Below, piece by piece: positions 33,815 to 45,962 of a DNA stretch of 64,000 nt. The stretch comes from Microstegium vimineum. Its lineage: Eukaryota > Streptophyta > Magnoliopsida > Poales > Poaceae. Each line of letters opens with the position of its first letter. Within the stretch, counting starts at the first letter, position 1. Made by a program: the position numbers and the translations under genes. Where the stretch lies: NCBI GenBank assembly GCA_022036555.1, contig CM039140.1, positions 5,173,943-5,237,942 of the forward strand, in the 5' to 3' direction. Under the pieces are notes generated by a model. It had not been told where the DNA came from. It saw only the letters and a program-made list of their open reading frames with translations, and did not search any database.

Positions 33815-33826
33815 TGGTATCAAAGC
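33815..33826 (+). other. Primer binding site (initiator tRNA-Met type)
   Basis: TGGTATCAAAGC lies two bases after the 5' LTR. It differs at one base from the common TGGTATCAGAGC complementary to the 3' end of initiator tRNA-Met. It primes minus-strand DNA synthesis. Confidence 0.85.
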
Positions 33827-33865
33827 AGGGTTTGCTCTAAATTAGGCTTCACTGCCTAGAGCAAG

Positions 33866-36280
33866 ATGTCCCACGGGGATGGACCACCTCCCATGTTCAA
33901 TGGAGACGACTTTCCTTATTGGAAAGTTCGTATGGAAGCCTATCTAGAGGCCGTTGACGTGGGCGTGCTCAATGCCGCCACAAAGGGAGGCATTCTCTTC
34001 GCGGAGGACCTCAACTTTGATAAGCACAATGTCAAGGCGAAGAACATTCTTTTTCGTGGCATTTGCAAGGATGTCTTCAACCAAGTGCGTAATGCCAAAG
34101 ACGCATTTGAGTTGTGGACCACTATTTGTGCTCTTCACGAAGGCACAAAGTGTGAGCGTGAGGAACGCTATCACTTGGTCATGGCTAAGCTCAATTCTTT
34201 TTCTATGCATGGAAATGAAAATACAAATGAAATGTACTCACGTCTTAACATTCTTGTAGAAGAATTGAATGGGCTCGGTCTCAACCAAATGGCACCGGCC
34301 GATGTGGTGCGCAAGATTCTTTGTGTCTTGCCCATTGAGAAGTATGGCCACATCGTCACGGTTCTTCACCAAGGAGACCTCTCCGCCGCTACACCAACAC
34401 AAATCTTGGGCAAAATCAATGCCCATGAGATGTACATGAAGATTGGTGATGGTGGCTCTTCTTCCTCCTCCAAGAAGAAAGAAAAAGAGAAGGAGGAAAA
34501 GAAGGACTTGACTCTCAAGACATCCTGTTCGGAGAAGTGCAAGATACAATATGTGTATGAGTGCAAGTGATGGAGAGGATGATAATGACTTAGCTCTCAT
34601 GGTGAAGAAGATAACAAAGATGTTGAAGAGGCTAAACAAGAATGGAGTCAAGTTTGACTCAAAGAAGAAGAAATTCTTCACAAGCTCTTCAAGAAAGCCT
34701 CTCTCCAAGATGGATTGCTACAATTGTGGCAAACTTGGACACTTGGCTCAAGCTTGCCCCGAAGAGAAGAAAGACAAGTACAAGAACAAGAAATTCAACA
34801 ACAAGTTCAAGTACAACAAGGGAAACAAAGATGAGTCAAGTGATGAGGAGAAGAAGGATGACAAGCCATTCAAGAAGAAGAAGAACTTTAACTTCCACAA
34901 GAAGAAGAAGGATGACAAAGCCTACATTGTTGGTGATTGGCTCACCGACATTGAAGACACAAGTGACTCATCTGGAGATGAGAGTGAAGATGAGAAGGTG
35001 GCTGCTTTGGTGATTGGGTCATCTACTCCACCGCCACCTCCTCCATCATCTCCGGGCTCATCCTCTATACACCTATGCCTCATGGCTAAAGGTGACAAGA
35101 AGGTACAAAAAGAGGATAGTGATGATGAGGCTAACTCTAGTGATGATGTGATGATGAGTTTGAGGCACCTTCATATGATGGGCTAATTGTGATTTGCAAC
35201 AAATACACTAAGCTCATTAGGAAGTATAAAGCTAAAAGTGAAACACTAGATAAAGCCAACGATAACTTGCATGCTAAACTTGATGACTTGTCTAGTGCTA
35301 ATGATGATTTGAAGCTTGAGAACAAATCTCTCTCATCTAGCACTAGGGAGCTTAAAACCTCACTCAAGCAAGCTAATGAGAAACATGATAAGCTTGAGAG
35401 GTCAACACAAGAGCTCCATACAAGATACAACTTGCTAAAAGATGACTACAACCAAGTTAGAAATGAACATGACACACTTATGATAGCTAACGAATTGCTT
35501 ACAAATGATCTTGCTACACATGTTGCTATTAACCCGGTTGTTAAGTGTCATATAGCTACTTATTGTGAGGACTTGCTTGATGAAGTTACTAGTGAGCAAA
35601 ATGCTAAGTGCAAGGGCAAGAAGGTAGTTGAGACCGAAAAGTATGATGACTATGTGAAGATGAGGCAAGAGAATTCCAAGCTCAATGAAGAGCTAATCAA
35701 CCTCAAGGCAAACAAGCCATTAACTATCAAGTCGGCTAAGCAAGATGACAATGATGCAATGACCTTGATCAACTCTCTCAAAGAGGAAAATTCAAAGCTC
35801 AAGGTTGAGAAGATCAAGTTAGCAAGTGGAATGGAGAAGTTCACCAAGGGCCACAACCTCCAAAGTGAGCTCTTGATGAACACTATCATGAAGACCGACA
35901 AGTCCGGCATTGGGTTCAAGGAGAACCAAATCATGTAGGCCAAGGTCAAGATAGAAGCTAAGAACTACTACAAGAACAAGGCCATAAGGAACACCTATGA
36001 CACACCTAAGCCCAAGCCCAAGAAGTGCTTTGGATGTGGTCAAGAGGGTCACTTTGAATTCCAATGCAAGACTCCACCTCCCAAGACCTTGCCCAAACAC
36101 ACATGGACTTTCGCTCATGATGCACACTTCATCATCAACAAGGATTCCAAGGGTAGACCCCAAGTTGTGTTTCTCGGTCCTAAGATGAAGAACAAGCCCA
36201 AAGTGCTATGGGTTGCTAAGGAGTTGGTGGATAAGGCTATGAGACCTCGCCAAGTGTGGGTTCCCAAACAACAAGCTTAA
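33866..36280 (+). pseudogene. Sirevirus gag (capsid/nucleocapsid), frame-broken
   Basis: The N-terminal part (33866-34570) starts MSHGDGPPPMFNGDDFPYW, the Copia gag type with a UBN2-like core. A frame change near 34550 leads to an acidic and Lys-rich section with a CCHC zinc knuckle (CX2CX4HX4C near 34716-34758). Another change near 35150 leads to a long predicted coiled coil (35189-35938). A TAG at 35936 is followed in the same frame by a second CCHC knuckle (36027-36068) and a tail ending at 36278-36280. The long coiled coil is usual for Sirevirus gag. The two frame changes and the stop make this copy unable to give full-length Gag. Confidence 0.82.
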
Positions 36281-36301
36281 CTTCAAGTTGCTTGTGTGTA
36301 G

Positions 36302-39300
36302 ATGAACTACAAGACCGGTGGAAGTCATTGGGTGATTGATAGTAGATGCACTCAACATATGACCGGCGACTCCCGGATGTTCACCACACTTGAGGAAGAT
36401 TGTGAAGGGCAAGACAAGATTACCTTTGGGGACAACTCAAAAGGCAAAGCGCAAGGCCTAGGCAAAGTGACAATCTCAAATGATCAATCAATATCAAATG
36501 TCTTGCTAGTACAATCTTTGAGCTTCAACTTGCTATCGGTAGGACAACTATGTGATCTTGGTTTCCAATGTCTCTTCACTCCAAATGAGGTAGTTGTGTC
36601 CAAGATTGAAGATTCATCATTGATATTCAAAGGGTTTCGGCACAACAATCTCTACCTAGTGGACTTCACCTCAAATGAAGCTAGTTTGCAAACATGTCTA
36701 TTCGCAAAGAGTTCTTTGGGTTGGCTATGGCATAGAAGATTAGCACATGTGGGAATGTCAACTTTGAAGAAACTTGTCAAAAAGAAGATGGTTAGAGGTG
36801 TGAAGGATGTTGTGTTTGAGAAGGACAAACTTTGTAGTGCATGTCAAGCCGGCAAGCAAGTGGCCAACACCCATCCCACCAAAGCTTTCATGTCAACCTC
36901 AAGAGTCCTAGAGCTACTTCACATGGATCTATTTGGACCTACCACCTATGCTAGCCTTGGCGGCAATCTCTTTTGCTTGGTGGTAGTTGACGACTACTCT
37001 AGGTACACTTGGGTGTTCTTTCTTCAAGACAAGGGAGAGACTCAATCAATATTCAAGAAGTTTGCAACTAGAGCCCAAAATGAGTTTGATGTGAAGATCA
37101 AGAAGATAAGAAGTGACAATGGGACCAAGTTTGTGAACACCAAGATTGAAGATTATTGTGATGAAGTTGGAATCAAGCATGAGGTGTCCGCTACCTATAC
37201 CCCACAACAAAATGGTGTAGTAGAGAGGAAGAACCGGACACTCATTACTCTTGCAAGATCAATGCTTGATGAATACAACACTCCCGAGAAGTTTTAGGCT
37301 GAAGCAATCAACACCGCATGCAATGCGGCCAACCGGCTCTTTGTCCAAAGGCTTCTCAAGAAGACCCCCTATGAGCTTGTGAATGGGAAGAAACCGGATA
37401 TATCCTTCTTCCGGGTGTTTGGATGCAAAGTGTACATCTACAAGAAGCGTCAATACTTGGGCAAGTTCCAAAGGAGATGTGACATTGGTTTCTTACTTGG
37501 TTATTCTCTTAAATCCAAGACATATCGAGTATTTAACAAAGCCTCCGGCCTAGTTGAAGAAACATATGACTTGGAGTTTGATGAAACTAATGGCTCTCAA
37601 GAAGAGCATGAGAATCTTGATGATGTAGGTGATGAACCCTTGAGGGAGGCTATGAAGAATATGCCCATTGGTGCAATCAACCCACTAGAGGTGGAAGAAG
37701 TTGAAGATGATGCAAATCAAGTACCCTATCCACCTCACACGCCTCAAGTTGATGAAGAACAAGTGAGGGAAGCACAAGAAGATACCTTCATCCCTCAAGA
37801 TCAAGCCGAGGCTCAAGCTAGTGATGTTGATGCACCACAACCTCCTCCCCATGTGATTGATAGAAGATCTACACCTATGCTTCAAGCTCATCCACAAGAT
37901 CTCATCATAGGGAGTCCATCAAGGGGGTAACAACTCGATCTAGACTTGCTTCTTATGTTGAACATCACTCTTGTTTCCTTTGTTGAGCCTTCTAGTGTGG
38001 AGGATGCACTTGCGGATACGGATTGGGTGAACGCCATGCATGAAGAGTTGAACAACTTCACCCGGAACGAAGTGTGGACTCTAGTAGAAAAGCCCAAAGG
38101 AGCAAGAATCATTGACACCAAGTGGGTGTTTAGGAACAAGCGAGATGATCAAGGCGTGGTTGTGAGAAACAAGGCAAGATTGGTGGCAAAAGGGTTCTCC
38201 CAAGTTGAAGGCTTGGATTTTGGGGAGACCTTTGCACCGGTTGCAAGACTAGAAGTCATTCGTATCCTTTTGGCATATGCTTCACATCATAAAATGAAAC
38301 TTTTTCAAATGGATGTGAAGAGTGTCTTTCTAAATGGTTTCATCAATGAACTTGTTTTTGTCTCACAGCCTTTCGGGTTTGAAAACCCAAATTGTCCTAA
38401 TCATGTGTATAGGTTGTCCAAGGCACTCTGTGGATTGAAGCAAGCTCCAAGAGCTTGGTATGAGAGGCTAAGGGACTTCCTACTCAAGAAGGGCTTCAAG
38501 ATCAGGAAATTGGATACCACACTCTTCACCAAGGTGCTAGATGGAGAGATCTTTGTTTGCCAAGTGTATGTCGATGACATTATATTTGGGTCAACAAACC
38601 AAGATCATAGCAAGGAATTTGGTGCATTGATGTCCAAGGAGTTCGAGATGTCGATGATTGGCGAGCTAACCTTCTTCCTTGGCTTCCAAGTGAAGCAATT
38701 GAGGGAGGGCACCTTCATATCTCAAGAGAAGTACACTTATGATGTGCTCAAGAAATTCAAGATGGAGGATTGCAAGCCAATCAAGACCCCAATGCCTACT
38801 AATGGGCATCTCGATCTCGATGAGGGAGGTAAACCGATTGACCAAACTCTTTACCGCTCAATGATCGGTAGTTTACTTTACCTCGGCGTCTCTAGGCCGG
38901 ATATCATGTTTAGTGTGTGTATGTGTGCTAGGTTTCAAGCAAACCCTAAGGAGTCGCATCTTTGTGCGGTTAAAAGAATCCTTAGGTACATAAGACACAC
39001 CCCTAGCATGGATCTTTGGTATCCCAAAGGAGCTCCCTTCCAATTAGTTGGCTATTCCGATTCGGATTATGCCGGGTGTAAGGTTGATAGGAAGAGTACC
39101 TCCGGCGGGTGCCACATGCTAGGAAGATCACTTGTTTCTTAGTCCTCAAAGAAGCAAAACAGTGTGGTATTGTCAACCGCCGAGGCGGAATACATTTCCA
39201 TGGGAGCAAGTTGTGCACAAATCTTATACATGACCCAAACTCTCCTTGATTACGACGTGGTTTTAAAAGATGTTCCACTTTTGTGTGATAATGAAAGCGC

Positions 39301-39526
39301 CGTAAAGCTTGCAAACAACCCGGTTCAACACTCTCGCACCAAGAACATAGATATTCACCATCACTTTCTTAGAGATCATGTGGCTAGGAAAGACATAACA
39401 CTAGTTGGAGTTAAGAGCGAAGATCAATTGGCGGATATCTTCACAAAACCTCTTGATGAAATAACCTTTTGTAGGTTGAGAAGCGAGTTGAATGTGCTTG
39501 ATCACTCTAACTTCACTAAAAGATAA
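36302..39526 (+). pseudogene. Sirevirus pol: protease, integrase, RT, RNase H, with stops
   Basis: A single frame throughout. The protease site near 36332 reads DSRCTQHMTG, where the family has a DSG triad. A GAG-pre-integrase His/Cys region (about 36720-36860) and an integrase core (LHMDLFGP, VVVDDYSRYTWVFF, YTPQQNGVVERKNRT) follow. The reverse transcriptase has LVAKGFSQ, MDVKSVFLNG and the catalytic YVDD near 38570. RNase H has YSDSDYAG and the LADIFTKPL tail. In-frame stops are TAG 37295, TAA 37928 (with local compensating indels) and TAG 39140. The two TAGs stand where related elements have Trp. Catalytic residues of RT are kept, so the decay is recent. Confidence 0.88.
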
Positions 39527-40011
39527 TCTTGTGTGAACCTATCTTGCATCATGTGTAATATAATCATGTTAATTTAGTAATGCACATAGGCTTGGCTAAC
39601 GCGGTTGAGATAACCGCCCTCAAAGCGTGTGACAAAGCTTAACCGCGGTTTAAACTTGCAAGCAACCTAGATTCAAATTCCGTATTGCATAGCATATGCA
39701 TGTGTGTTGCTTTGTCGTTTCTTTTCGGTTAAGTTTGAGCATCCTCTGTGTTCGTCCACTTAGGGGGAGCATTCCAAGCTCAAGACACTTTTATACCCCT
39801 CTTGTGGCCATATGGTGACTCCTTGGTGCTTCCATTCGAATATTTTGAGCTAAAACTAAAATCTAAGCCTATGGCAAACTATTTGAAAATGAGAGTTTGA
39901 GGGATGGTTCTCATATCAAGTCCAATCAGGTGTTGTTTGGATCTTATTGGGATTGGAACTTGGTTGGGAGAAATACGCAAAAACAAAATTTGAAAAATTC
40001 TATTTAAAAGG

Positions 40012-40255
40012 CGTCGGACGCTGCCGACGGACGCTCGGCGTCAAATGCCTCAGCGTCCGTCGCGATCATCCGAAGACTGAATGTTGCCTGCTTACAGGGC
40101 GACGGACGCTCCTCAGCGTCTGTCGCGGAGCGTCCGACGCGGTCAATGCGTTTGGGCGTTTCAAACCTGTTCTGGAAGCCCGACGGACGATGTCGTTAGA
40201 CGTCCGTCGCAGTCCGACGGAGCGTCCGTCGCTTCGCGTCGGAGCGTCCGTCGCG
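40012..40255 (+). promoter_or_regulatory. Internal motif array upstream of the extra ORF
   Basis: The same GACGGACGC/GCGTCCGTC units as in the LTR, in both orientations, about 0.85 kb before the extra ORF. An internal enhancer or promoter role is inferred from its likeness to the LTR array; no clear TATA box follows, only a CT-rich stretch. Confidence 0.6.
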
Positions 40256-40921
40256 AACTTAAGGCACAAATTTTTTTAAAATCCCCGTCTCCTCTCTCTC
40301 TCTCGGTCGGTTTTAGTCATCCATACACCTGGATCTCTCCGAAACCTAACCGCCGCTGAGCCCCCGCGTCACCTCTCGCCGGCGTGACCACCCAGCGCCG
40401 CCATAGCATCTGCTCGCCGCGACCTCCCCTGCTTCTCCAGGCACCGCCGTTCTCCAGTGCCGGCGGTTTCCCTCTGTGCGCGCGTTTCTGCCACCAGAGG
40501 GCTCTCTGCGCCGTGCCTGGCTTTTGCCAAGGGATTCCTCTCAAGAAGAAGGCTTTCCCCCCTTACTGTGATAAGCCTTGCTTCTCCCTCGGGCCTGCAG
40601 AGGTGATTCCCCTTCTTTCTAGGGTTTGAACCTCCCATCTTTCTCCACCTCACTCTTTCCATCCGTTGTCAAGCTCTGAATTTCCTTTTCCTTCTTTGCT
40701 TAGGCTGCGGATTGTGGATAATTGACCGAGGAATTTTACCCTTTCTCTTGTTTTGGTCAGTGTCAGAGGTATGGCTTGGCAGTTCAATCTATTTTTTTTA
40801 CCTCAATTCATGCTTCTCACTAGACATTGCTTACCCCTAGTTATGTGCTTACATGTTATATACCTATCTATCTAACGAGCAGGGTCAGTTGATCAGAGGG
40901 TCAATGTGACAGTGACAGTGA

Positions 40922-40964
40922 ACTCGGGGCAAAGCCCGCGAGTAAGGAACGAGGCAAAGCCTCG
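40922..40964 (+). other. Two adjacent hairpins with shared GGC-AAA-GCC core
   Basis: Hairpin 1 (40922-40943) has nine base pairs with one bulged G around an AAA loop. Hairpin 2 (40950-40964, CGAGGCAAAGCCTCG) is a perfect six-pair stem with an AAA loop. Both lie in the probable leader of a downstream subgenomic RNA. Confidence 0.6.
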
Positions 40965-41106
40965 AAAGGACAGTCCAGGGCTGTCGTGCCACTCTTGGTT
41001 GCTTGTGTTACTCAGTGGATTGACAGTTGGCAGTGGGCAGTGAGTTTGTGATTTGACAGTTGAGGATCTGTTACCAGTGATAGTTTGTTTCATCCAGTGT
41101 ATATCC

Positions 41107-43863
41107 ATGGCAAGAACGAAGAACGCCGGCTCCGCTCCCGGTAGTGGTGGTGACCCTCCACCTCCACCGCATCCACCCACCGATCGGAGAAGGGGTAAGC
41201 AGAAGGTTGTGTCACGGAAGCGCAAGAGGCCACTTATGGATCCAGATTCAGCAGCAGCACTTGCAGTGGCCGAGGCTGCAGAGATCGCGGAGCGAGGTGG
41301 ACGTTACGCCGGTTTGAGGGTCTTGCCTCGCCGTGGAGCGCGTCGTGAGTCCCCTACGTGTCTAGAGACAGAGCCCGCCAAGGCTACTGAGCCAGAGGAG
41401 GCAGAGCCAGTCCCAGAGACTGAGCAGACAGAGGCCGTGGGCCCGTCTTCGATTGGTGAGCTGATGAGCTGCAGATTTACACGGTCTAGAGGCTCTGGTG
41501 CACCACCTAGTCCTCTAGGACCTCAGCTACCAGATCCAGTGAGGCATCAGGTCAGGGTTCTCACAGCGAAGCAGGTTCAGCTACTCCGCTTTGTGGACTT
41601 TCAGTCCTGTTTCCTAGCTTAGAGAGACCCCCGTGCTGGACGTCACTTCTACAACATGATTCACGAGGACTTCTACAGAGCGTACGTCGACACTGACGCT
41701 CCTCTTAGGGATCACAGAGTATGCCCACCTGCTCACATAGAGGGGGTCGGTGGTCCAGAGATTCTTCAGCACTTACAGTACCTTCAGGGATTGTCAGATA
41801 TGATGGGACGATCAGGAGCTTATCAGAAGGACTGGGTCTATCAGTTCTATGCCTCACTATGGATCTCCCTTGATCACGAGTTCTTTCACTTTGGCTTTCA
41901 GGGCCGCGACTTCAGGGTTTCAGCAGCTTGGTTCAGAGAGCTTTTTCACTTAGAGTCCTCCCCTACGAGGATTCACAGCTTCTGCTACGGGGATCAGGAG
42001 GCCCCTCGCCGACCTCACGATGGGATAGTGCCATCTACAGACTTCGTGAGGCCGTGCTTTCAGCTGCCATTCTCAGAGGGTTCGAGCCGTACACCGAGAG
42101 ACCTCACTCCACTTGCTCGGATTCTCCACGAGGTACTCAAACGTACCATTCTTCCTCGGATTGGAGCTTGGGACACCATTACCCGACTACAGCTGTGGCT
42201 TCTTGCTCATATCATCCGAAAGGAGAAGTTTGACCTTTGGGATCTGATTGTCAGCGAGCTTGAGGATATCATAGCTGCAGGATTCCGAGGTCACTGGCAG
42301 CTATAGTTTGCTCACTGGATTTCATACCTTATAGTTGCCAAGACCCGATCAGGAGCTCTGCGAGTCACTCTTACCATATCAGCGACTGAGTTTCCAGTTT
42401 ACTCGATGAGTCAGTTAGTCATGCATGGACACCTGCCTCGCCCCAGCAGAGCATACAGACCAGGCACCAGACAGGCAGGTGTGCCACCTCAGTCGGCAGA
42501 GGACATTGACGCTACAGTTGAGCAGATCGCCCAGGCAGAGCTTGCAGATCTTGATGCTCAGATTGACACCGCTGCAGAGACTGTCTACAGAGAGGACCTG
42601 GATTCTGACAGTTCAGATAAGGACTACCAGCCAGTGCGCGAGTACGCACCAATGCCCCATGACCATGAGGCAGGAGGGTCAGGTACAGCTGCAGCTCCAG
42701 CTCCAGGTTCCAGCACCTCAGAGGCTACATTACTTACCATCCTCTTGAGGATGCAGGAGGAGCAGTCACGTCAGGCAGAGGAGCAAAGGCGACAGGCTGC
42801 CGACGTTCAGAGGCTTACAGAGGAGCAGTTGGCCGCTCAGGCCCAGACTCAGGCCAGGCAGGATGAGTTTCAGCGCCAGTTCTTGGCCTATCAGCTGCAA
42901 CAGGCAGAGATTCAGAAGACTCAGACCTTGTTACTTGAGCGTCTTCTAGCCTCCAACTCTAGGCAGACCTTCACTCCTCAGATTCAGTTGCTCGGGGTCT
43001 CGCAACAGCAGCAGTTCACCTCGCCGGCACAGCAGACTCCAGTTGTTGTGGTACCGACTCCAGCGTTACCGTCTGGAAGACAGCAGAGTCAGGCACCAGT
43101 TACTCCTCCCTTCCAGGCACCAGCTTCTCCAGAGTGCCAGTCTCCGAGGACCCAAATGTCCTCTTGGTTAGTTTCGCCCAGTGAGCTTCAGACATGATTT
43201 ACTCCTATCCGGGGAACTACCATAGCAGAGGCCTCGCGTGACCTCTCAGCCTCCTACTTGGAGATCATAGGAGATGATTCTCCAGGAGAAGCTCAGCTAG
43301 ACTCACCAGCTCCATAGGTTGAGGGGGATCCTCCGGCGACGGGCACTTACCTCTCTTCAGTTGCCTCGTCGGAGATCGCACCTGAGCAGTCCGCGCAGAC
43401 AGTTACTACTACTCCAGCTGCAGTTCAGACAGGCGCTATTTCTATAGCAGTTGAGACAGCTGCCACAGAGGCCCCAGTTCAGACTCGTGAGCAAGATGAG
43501 GGAGTTACAGTTGCGATATCCACTCCACCTGAGACTCACCCAGCAGAGCTTGTTGCAGCAGTGACACTTGCAGCTCTGGCAGTGACATCGTCCCCCGCGC
43601 CTCGAGTCTTTACTCGTCGGGTTCCCAGGCCCGCTACTACAGAAGCAGGACCGTCTGAGGCTCCAGCTCAGGTTGCTTTACCTTCAAAGCCTCAGGGGGA
43701 GACGGAGGAGTCAGCTCAGCCTACCCAGACTGCTACCCTGACAGACGCAGTTTCAGAGGGTCAGGCAGCTGATGACAGTGATGACAGTCCAGACTACTCT
43801 CAGTTCGATCTTCACTCCCGCTCCTCGGATGGTTCACTTCCAGATGCTCCGGGAGCTCCGTAG
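41107..43863 (+). pseudogene. Extra (env-position) ORF of the Sirevirus, one frame with four stops
   Basis: A third ORF after pol, in the position of the env-like gene of some Sireviruses. From ATG 41107 to TAG 43861 the frame never shifts over 918 codons. It is interrupted only at 41620 (TAG), 42304 (TAG), 43195 (TGA) and 43315 (TAG). The N-terminus is basic and Pro-rich (KQKVVSRKRKRP, nuclear-localisation-like). A globular aromatic-rich middle (41640-42400) follows, then an acidic linker, a Gln/Glu-rich coiled coil (about 42740-42970) and a Pro/Thr/Ser/Gln-rich tail. I see no signal peptide and no convincing membrane segment, so a true envelope function is doubtful. Its role is unknown. Confidence 0.75.
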
Positions 43864-44341
43864 TTTTTGGTGCTTGGCGCTAAAAGGGGAGAGAGGGTAG
43901 TCGAGTATTAGAGATAGGGGGAGGGATTTGAATCTTTGTGTGCTTAAATTCCCCGTACTCATTCATCATGTCTACTTTTATGCTCTTGTATCTATGTGTG
44001 ATGAATATCATGGTTGATGCTTGTGTGAAATATGGTTGGATGTGACAAACTCTTGATTATCACTAATATATCTTGTGAGTTGTCTTATGGTTCATGATAT
44101 ATCTCTATGTTCAAATGGTAATTGAGCTTCCGCGCTATACTCCGATACATGTTTTGTGAATATCATGAGGTACTCCTTTTTTACATTCATATCTATGAGT
44201 ACCATGGTTTGTGATTTGGCTTGGGTGAGTAAGTATGCTTCTTTACAAATTCACTAACCCTTGCTCAACCATTCCAAGTCACCAAAATCCTAATCTTTCA
44301 CTCCTATATCCATACTCAAGGAGTTATTGTCATCAATCACC

Positions 44342-44355
44342 AAAAAGGGGAAGAT
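44342..44355 (+). other. Polypurine tract before the 3' LTR
   Basis: AAAAAGGGGAAGAT directly precedes the TG start of the 3' LTR. It primes plus-strand DNA synthesis. Similar purine runs at about 39757 and 43908 are likely additional tracts. Confidence 0.8.
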
Positions 44356-45957
44356 TGAAGAATCATGGCCCTAGTTGGTTTCGGTGATTAACGGCAATTA
44401 GCGATTATTATGGCTAACGTGTGTTTTGCAGAGGCTATGTGTAGCTTAGCCATAGTGATCAACATGAATGTGCATCAATGGGTGTCACCTAGCCCCCAAG
44501 ATGGATATCGTTTCGGATTTCAAAGAGACATGATGAAGACCCTAGAATGTTAGGCTAAGTGCCATAAGGTGATGAAGGGCACTTAGAAATAGATAGGGCT
44601 TCTATTTTATCTTTGACCGTACTATTAAGAGGGGTTGAGACTAGTAGCTTGACTTAGGAAAGCTTCATGACTTAGGTGTGGTGCACACTTGACTTCCTTA
44701 GCTCTAAGAAAGACTATGGTGACCGTAAGATAGCCTAGAACAACTTCCATATCCATCGCGACGAAAAACGAAGTTGAGAGGCCTGTTTTCTGGGCGACGG
44801 ACGCTCCTGACGGAGGCGTCGGACGCTGTCCGTCGCATCGGACAAAGGCGTCGGACGCTGGGTGGTTGAGTCCACAGCGTCCGTTGGCCTACCAGTGGCC
44901 ATGTTCTCTGGCTGAGTTCTTCAGGGTCCGACGGACGCTGTCCGTTGGTCAGGCGTCGAACGCTTGGAGAGCGTCCGTCGGCCTTCCAGTGAGGGTGTTT
45001 TTCAGCCCAAGCCAGAGTATAGCGTCGTACGCTGGGAAGAGCGTCCGTCGCCCCTCCGACGGAGCGTCCGTCGCTGAGAAAACCTGTTAGAGTTAGCCGT
45101 TGGGCAGGGCGTCGGAGCGTCCGTCGCCTAGGCGTCGGAGCGTCCGTCGCCTAGGCGTCGGAGCGTCCGTCGCCCAAACTTTGTGCAGAACTAGCCGTTG
45201 GGGCATGCGACAGTCAACTTAATTTGCCAGATCGAGCTAGTTTTCTGAGGGGCTATTTATAGCTCCCCACACTTCTCTCCCACCTGGTCTTTGCTCATTT
45301 CATTTGCTGAGTTTGTTGAGAAGGTTGGGAAGAGAGCAAGAGCCCTAGAGTGAGAGAGTGATTTGTGAATCCATCCATCCTCTCCTCTAGTTCATCCAAG
45401 AGTTCAAGTGTGCATCCTCTAGTTGTGAAGCTTGAGTGAGTCAAGCGAAGATCGAGGCTTGTTACTCTTGGTGATCGACATCACCTAGACAGTCCGGTGG
45501 TGCTTGGAGGAAGGTGATCGCCGGAGGATTGTCGGCGGCCCTTCTTCATCGACGTTGTGATCGGTTGTGGGCGATTCACCAAGCCGGAGTGGCGAAGAAT
45601 CAGCCCGTAGAGAGCATTCATCCCTTGCGCGGGATTGAGGGGGAGCTGTACCTTGTGAGGTGCTCCAACGAGGACTAGGGGGGGAGTGTCGACTCCTCGA
45701 TACCTCGGCAAAACATCGTTGTGTCAAGCATCTCTTTCCCTAGCTCTTTCTTACCGCATTACTTTCCGCACTTGTCTTTCAATTCATACTAGAATTGTGT
45801 AGGGAGTTTTCGCTTTCTATTGTCTTGCTACCGCTTTCTAGCTAGGACACACAAGCGGTAGGCACTAGGGGGTTAATTGACTCTTGATAGGTTTAATTCT
45901 TGTCTAGAAATTGAAAAGAGCCCAATTCACCCCCTCTTGGGCATCTTGATCCTTTCA
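44356..45957 (+). repeat. Sirevirus 3' LTR
   Basis: Matches the 5' LTR over its full length with scattered substitutions. It is about 45 bases longer, largely because a 23-base unit (gtcggagcgtccgtcgcctag plus two bases) occurs three times near 45112-45170 where the 5' LTR has one. It ends CA, then the duplication GAAAG. Confidence 0.93.
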
Positions 45958-45962
45958 GAAAG
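45958..45962. repeat. Sirevirus target duplication GAAAG, right copy
   Basis: Partner of 32251-32255. Confidence 0.85.

Larger units (their letters stand above)
39527..41106 (+). other. Sirevirus region between pol and the extra ORF
   Basis: It holds an internal polypurine tract (ttagggggagc, about 39757-39770), a second copy of the LTR-type motif array (40012-40255), a CT-rich stretch (40282-40306), two small hairpins (40922-40964) and a candidate splice acceptor TTTCATCCAG ending at 41097, ten bases before the next ORF. The ORFs on both strands at 40317-40662 look like GC-rich noise. Confidence 0.6.
32256..45957 (+). mobile_element. Complete but defective Copia element of Sirevirus type
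   Basis: A 13.7 kb LTR retrotransposon (Pseudoviridae-like) with 1557 bp and 1602 bp LTRs, nearly identical by eye apart from small indels, so insertion was recent. In order: 5' LTR, primer binding site, gag, pol (protease, integrase, reverse transcriptase, RNase H: the Copia order), an extra downstream ORF, polypurine tract, 3' LTR. The great length, the coiled-coil gag, repeated polypurine tracts (39757, 43908 and 44342) and the extra ORF point to the Sirevirus lineage. Stops and frameshifts in gag and pol mean it could only move with help. Confidence 0.9.
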
